The notes below the pieces were generated by a model. That model searched no databases and was not told where the DNA came from. It was given only the letters and a program-made list of their open reading frames with translations. 9,155 nt of DNA from Nitrospirota bacterium (GTDB taxonomy: Bacteria; Nitrospirota; Thermodesulfovibrionia; Thermodesulfovibrionales; Dissulfurispiraceae). Position numbers and translations under genes: made by a program. Shown here one piece after another: positions 1 through 6,620 of this stretch (the first letter of the stretch is position 1; the number at the start of each line of letters is the position of its first letter). The stretch covers positions 1-9,155 of the forward strand of contig DUZI01000054.1 in the NCBI GenBank assembly GCA_013349595.1. Direction: 5' to 3'.

Positions 1-13
1 AAACATAGCTCCT

Positions 14-49
14 GAACGAAAGAGACCTATCCTTATCGCTGGATCTCAG
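14..49 (+). repeat. Dispersed repeat copy (NERDL-type, inverted relative to 3887-3922)
   Basis: This 36-nt stretch matches the reverse complement of 3887-3922 at 32 of 36 positions by direct comparison. The shared core is GAACGAAAGAGAC, then CCTTATCGCT, then GATCTC. The inner ATCCTTATCGCTG also recurs exactly at 4098-4110, at the end of cbiB. Read on the plus strand it gives NERDLSLSLDLSV; the other copy gives NERDLALSLDLGI followed by a stop. The element continues past the left window edge, so its full length is unknown. Confidence 0.75.
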
Positions 50-79
50 TGTAAGATTACTGCCTATAACACACCTCCA

Positions 80-99
80 TATCTCCAAAATCAGAGATA
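80..99. repeat. Short inverted repeat within repeat debris
   Basis: TATCTC (80-85) and GAGATA (94-99) form a 6-bp stem with an 8-nt loop. On the minus strand the segment reads CCTATCTCTGATTTTGG, which resembles the TATCGCTGATTTTGGG tail of the repeat at 8949-8964. It lies downstream of the cob operon, but no T-run follows on the minus strand, so it is not a convincing intrinsic terminator. Confidence 0.4.
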
Positions 100-108
100 G
101 GACTGAAA

Positions 109-171
109 TTATCTCAAAATTCTTTTCACTCTTGCACAAAACCCAAAGGGTGTTGTGATTAGTATCTTCAT
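109..171 (-). pseudogene. 5' fragment of an ispH-like gene, truncated by a repeat
   Basis: A minus-strand ATG at 171 opens a 20-codon frame ending in TAA at 109-111. It is preceded by AAAGGAG at 182-188, with a 10-nt spacer. The peptide begins MKILITTPFGFC and continues A-R-V-K-R. This resembles the start of IspH (4-hydroxy-3-methylbut-2-enyl diphosphate reductase), whose family signature is GFCxGVxRA and whose first Fe-S cysteine is residue 12 in E. coli; the cysteine here is also residue 12. The family glycine at position 14 is Arg. The frame stops at once inside an 11-mer (TGAAATTATCT, 104-114) that also occurs at 9116-9126 beside another repeat. The inference is a real downstream gene of the operon destroyed by repeat insertion. 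The assignment rests on about 18 residues and could be coincidence. Confidence 0.45.
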
Positions 172-219
172 TTTCTACTAACTCCTTTAACTTATCTTCT
201 TTTAACCAAATTAAGGGGA

Positions 220-1200
220 CTACGCCATCTTTAATAGGGCATTTACAATAGCAACTGCTACCGGCGAGCCACCCTTTTTGCTTAAATTAGTGATAAAAGG
301 GAATGTTTGCATGGACAAGAGGGTCTTTGACTCAAGGGCATTTACAAAGCCTACGGGAACACCAATTACAAGGGGTTTTAAGATTGAGTCATCTCTTTTG
401 TTGATAATCTCAATGGTTTTTAATAATGCAGTAGGGGCATTACCAATCACTACAATGCCTGGATTATTTTGTAAACCCTTTTGTATTGCAATCTCTGCCT
501 TTGTTTTGTTAGTGTCATGAGACTGTACCTCCACATCTGAATCTGATATGTGACAATAGGTCTTACCCCCCCATTTACTTAGCAGTTTTTCATTGATCCC
601 TGCTTTTGCCATTTCAACATCAGTTAAGATGTTTAAGCCTGACTTGATAGAGTCAATTCCCCTTGAGATTGCATCTTTGTGGAAGAGAAGATTGTCTATA
701 AAATCAAAATCTGCTGTTGCATGAACGACCCTCCTGATTACAAGTCTTTGTTCATCAGGGATGTGGGATAAATCAACATCTCCTTCTATAATTTCAAAAC
801 TCCTTTTTTCTATCTTATTCGGACTCATGCAGTCTGCAGAGTGAATCCTATCAAGTATGACTTGTATTAATTTATCATGAATGCCGAGGGGTTCTGTATA
901 GATAAATTCTACTGATGGGTGCTGTCTCTTTGCCTCGTCAATTATATGTGGTATGTCCTCTACCACATGATTACCAGAAGTGAGAAAAAAGGGATGAATG
1001 ATTATCTTCTTTGCACCTTTTACGATGGAGTTATTTATCACATCTTTAATGTGGGGTTTAGAGAATTGAAGATATGCCGGTTCTACACAGTCTTTATCAC
1101 AATTCTGATGTATCTGGTTGTGTAAAATTCTACAAATTGCTACTACATTATTTGCCTCTTTACGCATACTGCCATGGGCTACAAGTATTATCTTTTCCAT
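220..1200 (-). CDS. cbiX/cbiC: CbiX-CbiC fusion: sirohydrochlorin cobaltochelatase / cobalt-precorrin-8 methylmutase
   Basis: This is a two-domain cytosolic enzyme of cobalt-early B12 synthesis. Residues 1 to about 118 are a short CbiX-type chelatase inserting Co2+ into sirohydrochlorin. It has VAHGS with His9, and FLTSGNHVVEDIP with His78, matching the two metal-site histidines of small CbiX. Residues from about 126 to 326 are CbiC, which moves the C11 methyl to C12 to give cobyrinate. It has RRVVHATADFDF with the catalytic His160, then IGNAPTAL, GVPVGFVNALESK and GGSPVAVAIVNAL. Both domains look full length (each is normally a separate protein of roughly 120 and 200 residues), and all the key residues I checked are present. 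ATG at 1200 is chosen over an in-frame TTG at 1206 because AAGGAG lies 8 nt before the ATG but only 2 nt before the TTG. It starts 12 nt after cbiA, whose product uses the CbiC product. Confidence 0.93.
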   Translation of the reverse strand: MEKIILVAHGSMRKEANNVVAICRILHNQIHQNCDKDCVEPAYLQFSKPHIKDVINNSIVKGAKKIIIHPFFLTSGNHVVEDIPHIIDEAKRQHPSVEFIYTEPLGIHDKLIQVILDRIHSADCMSPNKIEKRSFEIIEGDVDLSHIPDEQRLVIRRVVHATADFDFIDNLLFHKDAISRGIDSIKSGLNILTDVEMAKAGINEKLLSKWGGKTYCHISDSDVEVQSHDTNKTKAEIAIQKGLQNNPGIVVIGNAPTALLKTIEIINKRDDSILKPLVIGVPVGFVNALESKTLLSMQTFPFITNLSKKGGSPVAVAIVNALLKMA

Positions 1201-1208
1201 TTTCAAAA

Positions 1209-1214
1209 CTCCTT
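1209..1214 (-). promoter_or_regulatory. Ribosome binding site deciding the cbiX-cbiC start
   Basis: On the minus strand this reads AAGGAG. It is 8 nt upstream of ATG at 1198-1200 and 2 nt upstream of the alternative TTG at 1204-1206. That spacing favours the ATG and a 326-residue product. The site overlaps the cbiA stop codon (1213-1215), consistent with coupled translation. Confidence 0.8.
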
Positions 1215-2520
1215 ATTTTATAGACTGGCTGTAAAAGTGAATGTGAACATAGCTTGCAAGGGTATTTTTAAACAAATATCCACCTGTATCAACTGGTTTG
1301 TTATCTATATCTTTAACATCATAGATATTTCTCAAAGGATAATTTCCAACTATCTCTGAATAGTGAAACTCATGTCCTGCAACTGTAACAGCTTTGTCAC
1401 AAAGGACGCAATCTTCTTTAACATCAACAAATCTATATCCAAGCCTTGAAATCTTGTGTATCATTTTTGTCTGAAAATTATAAATCCCAACCATTTTGTG
1501 ATAATTATTATCTAAATCAAATATCCCCTGTGATAGATACATCATCCCTCCACACTCAGCATAAAGAGGCATTGCAGAATGAACCCACTCCTTGACAGAA
1601 TCAATCATTGACTTGTTTTCAGAGAGAGCCTTTGCATAAAGCTCTGGATATCCCCCACCAAGATAAAGCATATCTGCCTTTGGTAAATTGCTGTCTGAAA
1701 GCGGGCTAAATCTGATTATCTCACCCTTTATGTCTCTGAAATAATCAAGATTGTCCTCATAATAAAAACAAAATGCCTTGTCATAGGCAAGGGCTATTAT
1801 TGGATTTTGTGGTAATTTGTTAAATAGCTTATGCCTTTGGTCATAAAAACTACTCTCATTTAGATCTGTTGACGACAATGTGATTATCTGATTTACATCT
1901 ATATTTTTCATTGTATTGTCAATTAATCTCTGAAGTGCCTCATTATGTAAGGGTTTTTCCTCAAATACTGTTAATCCAAGATGTCTTTTCGGTATCTTAA
2001 TTAGTGAATCTTTAGTGAGATGACCTAAAATACCGACATCAAACTTGGCTTTATTAATCCTGTCATAATGCCTTTGAGAGCTTACTTTGTTAAAAATAAT
2101 CCCTTTAATCAAGCCTTGTGTATCATATTGAAGATAACCCTTTACAACTGCCCCAATACTCTCTGCAATACCTGTTGCATCAACAACAAGTATTATAGGC
2201 ACCTTGAGTATCTCTGCGAGTTTATATGTTGAATAATCACCATCATAAAGCCCCATTACCCCTTCAATTACTGATATATCAGCCTTTGAAGAATGTTTTA
2301 AAAAAGAATGACAGACATAATCTCTGCCACACATGACCATGTCAAGGTTTCTTGATGTAGTACCTGTTGCAATTTGATGTAGCCCTTTATCAATAAAATC
2401 TGGTCCTGCCTTAAAGGCTTGAACCTTTAGCCCCATATGAGTTAGCGCTGACAGGAGGGCTAAAGTTACCGTTGTCTTTCCACAACCACTGTGAGTCCCT
2501 GCTATCATTATTGCCTTCAT
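1213..2520 (-). CDS. cbiA: Cobyrinate a,c-diamide synthase
   Basis: ATP-dependent amidation of the a and c carboxylates of cobyrinic acid, with glutamine as ammonia donor. The N-terminal dethiobiotin-synthetase-like half has the P-loop GTHSGCGKTT (residues 8-17) and GPDFIDKGLHQIATG (about 39-53). The C-terminal class I glutamine amidotransferase half has the nucleophile in YAECGG (Cys323), then GHEFHYSE (383-390) and the catalytic His region YVHIHF (His426/His428). The 435-residue length is typical. ATG at 2520 is preferred because the protein then begins MKAIMIAG directly before the P-loop, as family members do. An in-frame TTG at 2535 would add five residues but sits 1 nt from the AAGGAG at 2537-2542; the ATG is 16 nt from it, so the start is not fully settled. 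The cobD stop is 1 nt upstream. Confidence 0.94.
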   Translation of the reverse strand: MKAIMIAGTHSGCGKTTVTLALLSALTHMGLKVQAFKAGPDFIDKGLHQIATGTTSRNLDMVMCGRDYVCHSFLKHSSKADISVIEGVMGLYDGDYSTYKLAEILKVPIILVVDATGIAESIGAVVKGYLQYDTQGLIKGIIFNKVSSQRHYDRINKAKFDVGILGHLTKDSLIKIPKRHLGLTVFEEKPLHNEALQRLIDNTMKNIDVNQIITLSSTDLNESSFYDQRHKLFNKLPQNPIIALAYDKAFCFYYEDNLDYFRDIKGEIIRFSPLSDSNLPKADMLYLGGGYPELYAKALSENKSMIDSVKEWVHSAMPLYAECGGMMYLSQGIFDLDNNYHKMVGIYNFQTKMIHKISRLGYRFVDVKEDCVLCDKAVTVAGHEFHYSEIVGNYPLRNIYDVKDIDNKPVDTGGYLFKNTLASYVHIHFYSQSIK

Positions 2521-2521
2521 A

Positions 2522-3667
2522 TTAAATTCTTGCAATCTCCTTCAGAAGTCTCATGTTATCTTTGTTATCTTTCACTGCAACTCGTATAAAACCCTTGTCA
2601 AGTCCTATAAAATTTGAGCAGTCTCTAATTAATATCCCCTTAGTCCTTAAATATCTTGGCAGGTCAATCCCTCTGTCAAAGCGAAAGAGATAAAAATTTG
2701 CCGATGAAGGATAGTATTTAATCTTTAAGAGCTTAAAGCCGTCTTCAAGGGTTGTCTTTCCTTCTTGTAATACCTTAAAGGTCTTGGATATAAAGGCGTT
2801 ATCTTTAAGTGCAGACATAGCAGAGACCTGAGCTAATGTGTTGACTGTCCATGGCTCCTTGAGACTTTTTATTCTATTAATTAAATCAATAGGAAATACA
2901 CCAAATCCAATCCTTAATCCTGATAGGGCATAAAACTTTGTCATTGAACGCAAGACTATTAGATAGGGATTTTTGCTTGCCTCTTTGATAACAGAATGTT
3001 CAGGACAATAATCTATAAATGCCTCATCTACTACAAGATAACATTTCATCATCTTTGAAACCTCTGCAATCTTTAAAACCTGCGATCTGCTCAATACTGC
3101 CCCTGTTGGATTGTTTGGATTACATAAAAATACCAAATCAGGCGTTACAAGCATCAAAGACTTTCGGGCATTTTCAATATCAACTCCACCAGTCATTGAC
3201 CTTATGAATTCATCTATGTTGAGGATAAAATTATCCTTTTCCCAGAGGACAAAGTTTTCAATAGTTGCAGAGGGGTTATTATCTTGTATGATCGTCCTAA
3301 ATGCCCTTTCGTATTCAGAAAAGGTAGGCACTGGAATAAGCATTTTTTCTGGTCTTAAGACCCTCATAATCAGATAGATAAGTTCTGTGCTGCCATTGCC
3401 ACAAATGATGGTTTCGCTGTCTATCCCATAAGTATCTGAAATGGTTTCGCAAAGTTTAGTTGCCTTTGAATCGGGATAGTAGTTTAGATATGGAAGGGTT
3501 TCTTTTATGGCAGAAAGGGCAGACTTTGGGATACCAAGTGGGTTTATGGACGCACTAAAGTCAAGGATAGAAGATAAATCAACACCTAATTCTTCCGCAA
3601 GGCGGTAGATATTACCACCATGGGGATCTATTTTTACTATGTTGTTATAGCCATAGATACCTGTCAT
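2522..3667 (-). CDS. cobD: L-threonine-O-3-phosphate decarboxylase (PLP aminotransferase fold)
   Basis: Produces (R)-1-aminopropan-2-ol O-2-phosphate, the linker CbiB attaches to adenosylcobyric acid. It belongs to the class I/II aminotransferase fold related to HisC. The HGGN motif at residues 16-19 is characteristic of CobD rather than histidinol-phosphate aminotransferase. Other landmarks are INPLG (41-45), GNGSTELI (90-97), CNPNNPTG (182-189), VVDEAF (212-217) and SMTKFYALSGLRIG, with Lys244 as the PLP Schiff-base lysine. Arg362 lies in the C-terminal FIRVAV. At 381 residues it is slightly longer than the roughly 360 usual for the family; the extra residues seem to lie near 157-178. A strong AGGAGG about 5 nt before the ATG supports the start. 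It is the first gene after the repeat-filled gap, so it depends on read-through from cbiB or on a promoter within the gap. Confidence 0.93.
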   Translation of the reverse strand: MTGIYGYNNIVKIDPHGGNIYRLAEELGVDLSSILDFSASINPLGIPKSALSAIKETLPYLNYYPDSKATKLCETISDTYGIDSETIICGNGSTELIYLIMRVLRPEKMLIPVPTFSEYERAFRTIIQDNNPSATIENFVLWEKDNFILNIDEFIRSMTGGVDIENARKSLMLVTPDLVFLCNPNNPTGAVLSRSQVLKIAEVSKMMKCYLVVDEAFIDYCPEHSVIKEASKNPYLIVLRSMTKFYALSGLRIGFGVFPIDLINRIKSLKEPWTVNTLAQVSAMSALKDNAFISKTFKVLQEGKTTLEDGFKLLKIKYYPSSANFYLFRFDRGIDLPRYLRTKGILIRDCSNFIGLDKGFIRVAVKDNKDNMRLLKEIARI

Positions 3668-3696
3668 TGACCCTCCTGAAAGATTGTGTCAAAATT

Positions 3697-3839
3697 AACC
3701 ACAGAGAAAAAAAATTTCTAATAATCCAAGACCTAAAGTTAAATGCACTTCTATTGCACATGAAATTATTCATACCGTTATTCCTTATCAAACTCTTTTT
3801 GAGAGCCCAGAGATTCTCTCTTTGTTGTCATCTGTGGTT
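3697..3839. repeat. 143-nt module bounded by inverted AACCACAGA / TCTGTGGTT
   Basis: AACCACAGA at 3697-3705 is the exact inverse of TCTGTGGTT at 3831-3839. Between them is AT-rich DNA with no open frame I can support and a small symmetric AGAGATTCTCT at 3809-3819. From general knowledge, AACCACAGAG-type strings recur in intergenic DNA of many environmental bacteria. I infer a mobile or repetitive insert in the gap between cbiB and cobD. Only one copy of the full module is visible here. Confidence 0.5.
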
Positions 3840-3879
3840 TCATTCGCATCTTTGTTTTTAACTACAATCGTTCTTATCT

Positions 3880-4074
3880 TTAAATCCCGAGATCAAGCGA
3901 TAAGGCTAAGTCTCTTTCGTTCGTTTTGACAGTTCTAATGCCCCTTTCGCTAAGGCCGCAAAACTCAACTACCACCCCAAAAAGTCTTGTGACTTTTTGG
4001 GGACCCCGTTTCTTCGGGTTCAAACACTTGCGGCTGTTTAACGCTCCAGTCTCAAAGAACTGCTGCAAAAACAT
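3880..4074 (-). CDS. Possible 64-residue ORF inside a dispersed repeat
   Basis: A frame open from ATG at 4074 to TAA at 3880-3882 lies on the operon strand in the gap between cbiB and cobD. The product has no recognised domain, signal peptide or membrane segment. It is basic in the middle (NPKKRGPQKVTRLFG) and ends NERDLALSLDLGI. The last part recurs as NERDLSLSLDLSV at window positions 15-53, and several of the differences are synonymous or conservative. No good ribosome binding site precedes the ATG, and the coding span includes a perfect 12-bp hairpin (3975-4002). I think it more likely that this is repeat sequence that happens to be open than a real gene. Confidence 0.22.
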   Translation of the reverse strand: MFLQQFFETGALNSRKCLNPKKRGPQKVTRLFGVVVEFCGLSERGIRTVKTNERDLALSLDLGI

Positions 4075-4109
4075 TGCTATTGACTTCAGAGCCCCCCATC
4101 CTTATCGCT
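3896..4109. repeat. 214-nt unit with 10-bp terminal inverted repeats (MITE-like)
   Basis: AGCGATAAGG at 3896-3905 is the exact inverse of CCTTATCGCT at 4100-4109. The unit fills the space after cbiB and includes the cbiB stop codon (4102-4104) and its last coding bases. Inside are a perfect 12-bp stem at 3975-4002 and a smaller CCCG/CGGG stem at 4005-4018. Its left end extends into a 36-nt block (3887-3922) matching 14-49. Base composition looks richer in G+C than in the flanking genes. No transposase is present, so if mobile it would be non-autonomous. Confidence 0.6.
3975..4002. repeat. Perfect 12-bp stem, 4-nt loop hairpin
   Basis: CCCCAAAAAGTC (3975-3986), loop TTGT, then GACTTTTTGGGG (3991-4002). 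The stem has no mismatch. The T5 tract lies inside the stem and is followed by GGGG on either strand, so this is not a classical intrinsic terminator. It could still slow transcription or protect mRNA ends between cbiB and cobD. Confidence 0.7.
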
Positions 4110-5109
4110 GTATTTGGGAAATCAATAAGAAAAATATGGGCATTGATATCAAAATAGTAACCTTTGCAATTGAAAGTGAATCCCTCGACGCAGTGAGATA
4201 ATCAATCCCTGTTGACACACCTATGTATGGCTTGTTGACTAATTTGCCACCGTAAAAAGATGGTCCACCAAGCCTTACACCTACCGCACCAGCCATAGCT
4301 GATTCGGGTATCCCACTGTTTGGGCTTAGGTGATTAGCCCCATCTCTAATCATGGTAACCATAGAGTCTTTTGCTGACTTTAGCTCCCACTTTATAAGAA
4401 AGGTTGCAACTACTATCATTAGCGCTGTTATCCTTGCAGGTAGAAAATTGGCTATGTCATCAAGCCTTGCAGATGCCCAACCAAAATCTTTGTATTTTTC
4501 ATTTTTATATCCAACCATTGAGTCAAGGGTATTGATTGCCTTATAAGTCATTGCAAGAGGCAAACCTCCGAGCATGTAATAAAAAACAGGTGCAACCACT
4601 CCATCAGATAGATTTTCTGATAAGGTCTCTATTGTCGCCTTGAGGACTTCTTCTTCTGTAAGTTCATTAGTATCTCTTCCTACAATCATTGATAGTTTAT
4701 CCCTTGCAACTATTAGATTTCCATTTTTTATCTCATCAATTACAGACTTAGAGGCATCTATAAGTCCCCTTGCTGCAATAGTTGTTGATAAAAAATAAAC
4801 GAATATTATGACTGAAATATAGTGTAAATAAAGACCATGTTTTGATAAATTTTGCAAAAGCTTAAAGAGCGAAAAGGAGATGAAAAAAATTATAATCACA
4901 GTCGTTAAAGTAAAGACTATTCCAGCTATCTTGAGTCCTACTGAGGTATTCACAAGGGGGCGTAAAAAATCTTCAAGAGAATTTATCAATTTGCCTATAA
5001 ATACAACTGGATGAGGTAAGCAGCGTGGGTCTGCTATGATAAAGTCAACAATATAAGCAAAAATAAGTAACAATCCTGCAAAAGGATGCCAATGAAGGTG
5101 CTCAATCAC
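4102..5109 (-). CDS. cbiB: Adenosylcobinamide-phosphate synthase (membrane protein)
   Basis: Joins aminopropanol phosphate (from CobD) to adenosylcobyric acid. It is an integral membrane protein, with hydrophobic segments around residues 9-26, 60-85, 97-113, 172-188, 224-240 and 314-332. Family motifs are DPRCLPHPV (27-35), IVGRDT (142-147), ATIETLSENLSDGVVAP (158-174), AINTLDSMVGYKNEKY (191-206), SARLDDIANFLPAR (213-226) and HLSPNSGIPESAMAGAVG (260-277). At 335 residues it is of normal length. It starts with GTG at 5109, sharing GTGA with the cbiP stop, so translation is probably coupled; GAGGAA lies about 11 nt upstream. The extreme C-terminus (Gln-Arg-stop, from CAGCGATAA) coincides with a dispersed repeat, so the native last residues may have been replaced. 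This is inferred, and the conserved core is intact. Confidence 0.94.
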   Translation of the reverse strand: MIEHLHWHPFAGLLLIFAYIVDFIIADPRCLPHPVVFIGKLINSLEDFLRPLVNTSVGLKIAGIVFTLTTVIIIFFISFSLFKLLQNLSKHGLYLHYISVIIFVYFLSTTIAARGLIDASKSVIDEIKNGNLIVARDKLSMIVGRDTNELTEEEVLKATIETLSENLSDGVVAPVFYYMLGGLPLAMTYKAINTLDSMVGYKNEKYKDFGWASARLDDIANFLPARITALMIVVATFLIKWELKSAKDSMVTMIRDGANHLSPNSGIPESAMAGAVGVRLGGPSFYGGKLVNKPYIGVSTGIDYLTASRDSLSIAKVTILISMPIFFLLISQIQR

Positions 5110-6620
5110 AAATTAACCAGTTCCTCAAGATAACTCATTTGGAGATTAGACTCTACAACAGATGCAATTTTGTTAATCTTGTCATCCTTAATCAATTTAT
5201 AATTTATCCTTTCACTAATGGGTTCAAAGCCCCTTTTAGTACGAATCTTGTTAAGGAGAGATCTTCTAAAGTCATCGTTTTCAAAGAGACCATGTATATA
5301 AGTCCCCCAACAGTTTTTATTTATTGAGCCATCTTTTATGAGTTCCCTTTCCTTGCCATATCTGTTTATCTGAAAAATCCCAATGTCACCATAACTCTCG
5401 CCCATGTGTATTTCATACCCCCGTAGGGAAGAAGGGGCGTAATTATATGTAATCTCATCGATTGCCTTGATGTCTGAAATCTCTGCCTTCAATTGACAGG
5501 TTGTCTTTTGGTCTTTAAATACTGTTTCAATCTCCAGTAATCCTAAGGCATCTATTTCCTTTTGATTACTTTCAATTAGATAAGGGTCTTTGATTACCTG
5601 TCCGAGCATCTGATAGCCCCCACATATTCCAATGATAGAGATACCTTTGTTGAAGGCTCTTATGATTGAATCCTCTACGCCAAGTTTACGAATGTAAAGA
5701 AGATCTTTAACAGTATTTTTTGAACCAGGAATTATTATTAAATGGGCATTTTCAATATCATCACTATTTAGTGAATAGATTAACTCTACATCAGGTTCGT
5801 AAATAAAAGGGTCAAAGTCTGTAAAATTTGCGATGTATTTAAGCGCAATAACTACAATCTTTATTTTGTCTCTGTCCTTAAAAAATTTTTTCCCTTCTCT
5901 TTTAAGAGATAACCCATCTTCTTCAGGAAGGGAAAAGTTATCAATAAATGGCAAAACACCAATAACTTTTCTCTCTGTCATCTGATCAATCATGTCAAGC
6001 CCTGATTTTAAAATATCAAGGTCTCCCCTAAACTTGTTTATAATAAAGCCCTTGATCCTTTTTTTATCCGAACCTACTAGTTTGAAAGTCCCATACAAAG
6101 ATGCAAATACGCCCCCTCTGTCAATATCTCCCACAAGCAAGACAGGTGATTTTGCATGCCTTGCCATCTTCATATTCACGATATCCACATCAATCAGATT
6201 TATCTCTGCAGGACTACCCGCACCTTCAAGGATGATTAAATCATATTTATTTTTTAGTTTATTATAAGAATCTTTCACAATCTCCCATGCGGTATCACGA
6301 AATTTATAATAAGACTTAGCAGACATATTGCTGTGAACCTTTCCCTGAAGAATAACCTGTGATCCATTTTCCCCTGATGCCTTCAAAAGTATAGGATTCA
6401 TATGAACTGATGGTTCAATCGCTGCTGCCTCTGCCTGAAGCGCCTGTGCCCTGCCAATCTCTCCACCTTCTTTTGTGATAAATGAATTAAGTGCCATGTT
6501 TTGAGCCTTAAAGGGTGAAACCTTGATGTTTCTTCCTGCAAATATCCTACACAGAGCCATAACAATAATACTCTTTCCAACGCCTGAACCAGTGCCTTGA
6601 ATCATCAAAGCCTTAGACAT
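5106..6620 (-). CDS. cbiP: Adenosylcobyric acid synthase (glutamine-hydrolysing)
   Basis: Amidates carboxylates b, d, e and g of adenosylcobyrinate a,c-diamide using ATP and glutamine; also named CobQ. The N-terminal synthetase domain opens MSKALMIQGTGSGVGKS (P-loop, residues 9-17). It then shows FKAQNMALNSF (37-47), GGEIGRAQALQAEAA (52-66), MNPILLKASGENGSQVI (74-90), EGAGSPAEINL (132-142) and GDIDRGGVFAS (164-174). The C-terminal glutaminase domain has IIPGSKNT (296-303), nucleophile Cys333 in GICGGYQMLG, GYEIHMG (401-407) and catalytic His443 in YIHGLFEN. At 504 residues it is of standard length and appears intact. AAGG about 9 nt upstream supports ATG 6620. It overlaps cobC by 8 nt and cbiB by 4 nt, which indicates one transcript. 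Confidence 0.96.
   Translation of the reverse strand: MSKALMIQGTGSGVGKSIIVMALCRIFAGRNIKVSPFKAQNMALNSFITKEGGEIGRAQALQAEAAAIEPSVHMNPILLKASGENGSQVILQGKVHSNMSAKSYYKFRDTAWEIVKDSYNKLKNKYDLIILEGAGSPAEINLIDVDIVNMKMARHAKSPVLLVGDIDRGGVFASLYGTFKLVGSDKKRIKGFIINKFRGDLDILKSGLDMIDQMTERKVIGVLPFIDNFSLPEEDGLSLKREGKKFFKDRDKIKIVVIALKYIANFTDFDPFIYEPDVELIYSLNSDDIENAHLIIIPGSKNTVKDLLYIRKLGVEDSIIRAFNKGISIIGICGGYQMLGQVIKDPYLIESNQKEIDALGLLEIETVFKDQKTTCQLKAEISDIKAIDEITYNYAPSSLRGYEIHMGESYGDIGIFQINRYGKERELIKDGSINKNCWGTYIHGLFENDDFRRSLLNKIRTKRGFEPISERINYKLIKDDKINKIASVVESNLQMSYLEELVNL

Noticed and set aside
1..219. Intrinsic terminator after the cob operon
   Set aside because: The only hairpin (80-99) is short and lacks a following T-run on the minus strand.
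1201..1206. TTG start at 1206 for cbiX-cbiC
   Set aside because: The AAGGAG at 1209-1214 is only 2 nt away from it but 8 nt from ATG at 1200.
278..1359. Plus-strand ORFs over the cbiX-cbiC and cbiA region
   Set aside because: They lie opposite well-supported minus-strand genes with intact motifs, lack ribosome sites and show no recognisable domains.
2521..2535. TTG start at 2535 for cbiA
   Set aside because: Only 1 nt from the Shine-Dalgarno sequence and adds five non-conserved residues; the ATG at 2520 fits family N-termini, although its spacing is long.
3668..3880. Promoter upstream of cobD, such as TTGATA-17-TAATTT on the minus strand
   Set aside because: The -10 matches only half of the consensus in AT-rich DNA, so I cannot separate it from chance.
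3668..4101. Cobalamin riboswitch in the gap before cobD
   Set aside because: No B12-box-like motif or matching architecture was seen by eye; the structured parts are explained by inverted repeats.
3926..4201. 91-codon plus-strand ORF across the repeat gap into cbiB
   Set aside because: It runs antisense over the end of cbiB and through the hairpin, with no ribosome site or homology; its openness is explained by the repeat and by antisense of cbiB.
6398..6580. Minus-strand 60-codon ORF within cbiP
   Set aside because: Different frame of the same strand inside the conserved synthetase domain of cbiP; a shadow ORF.
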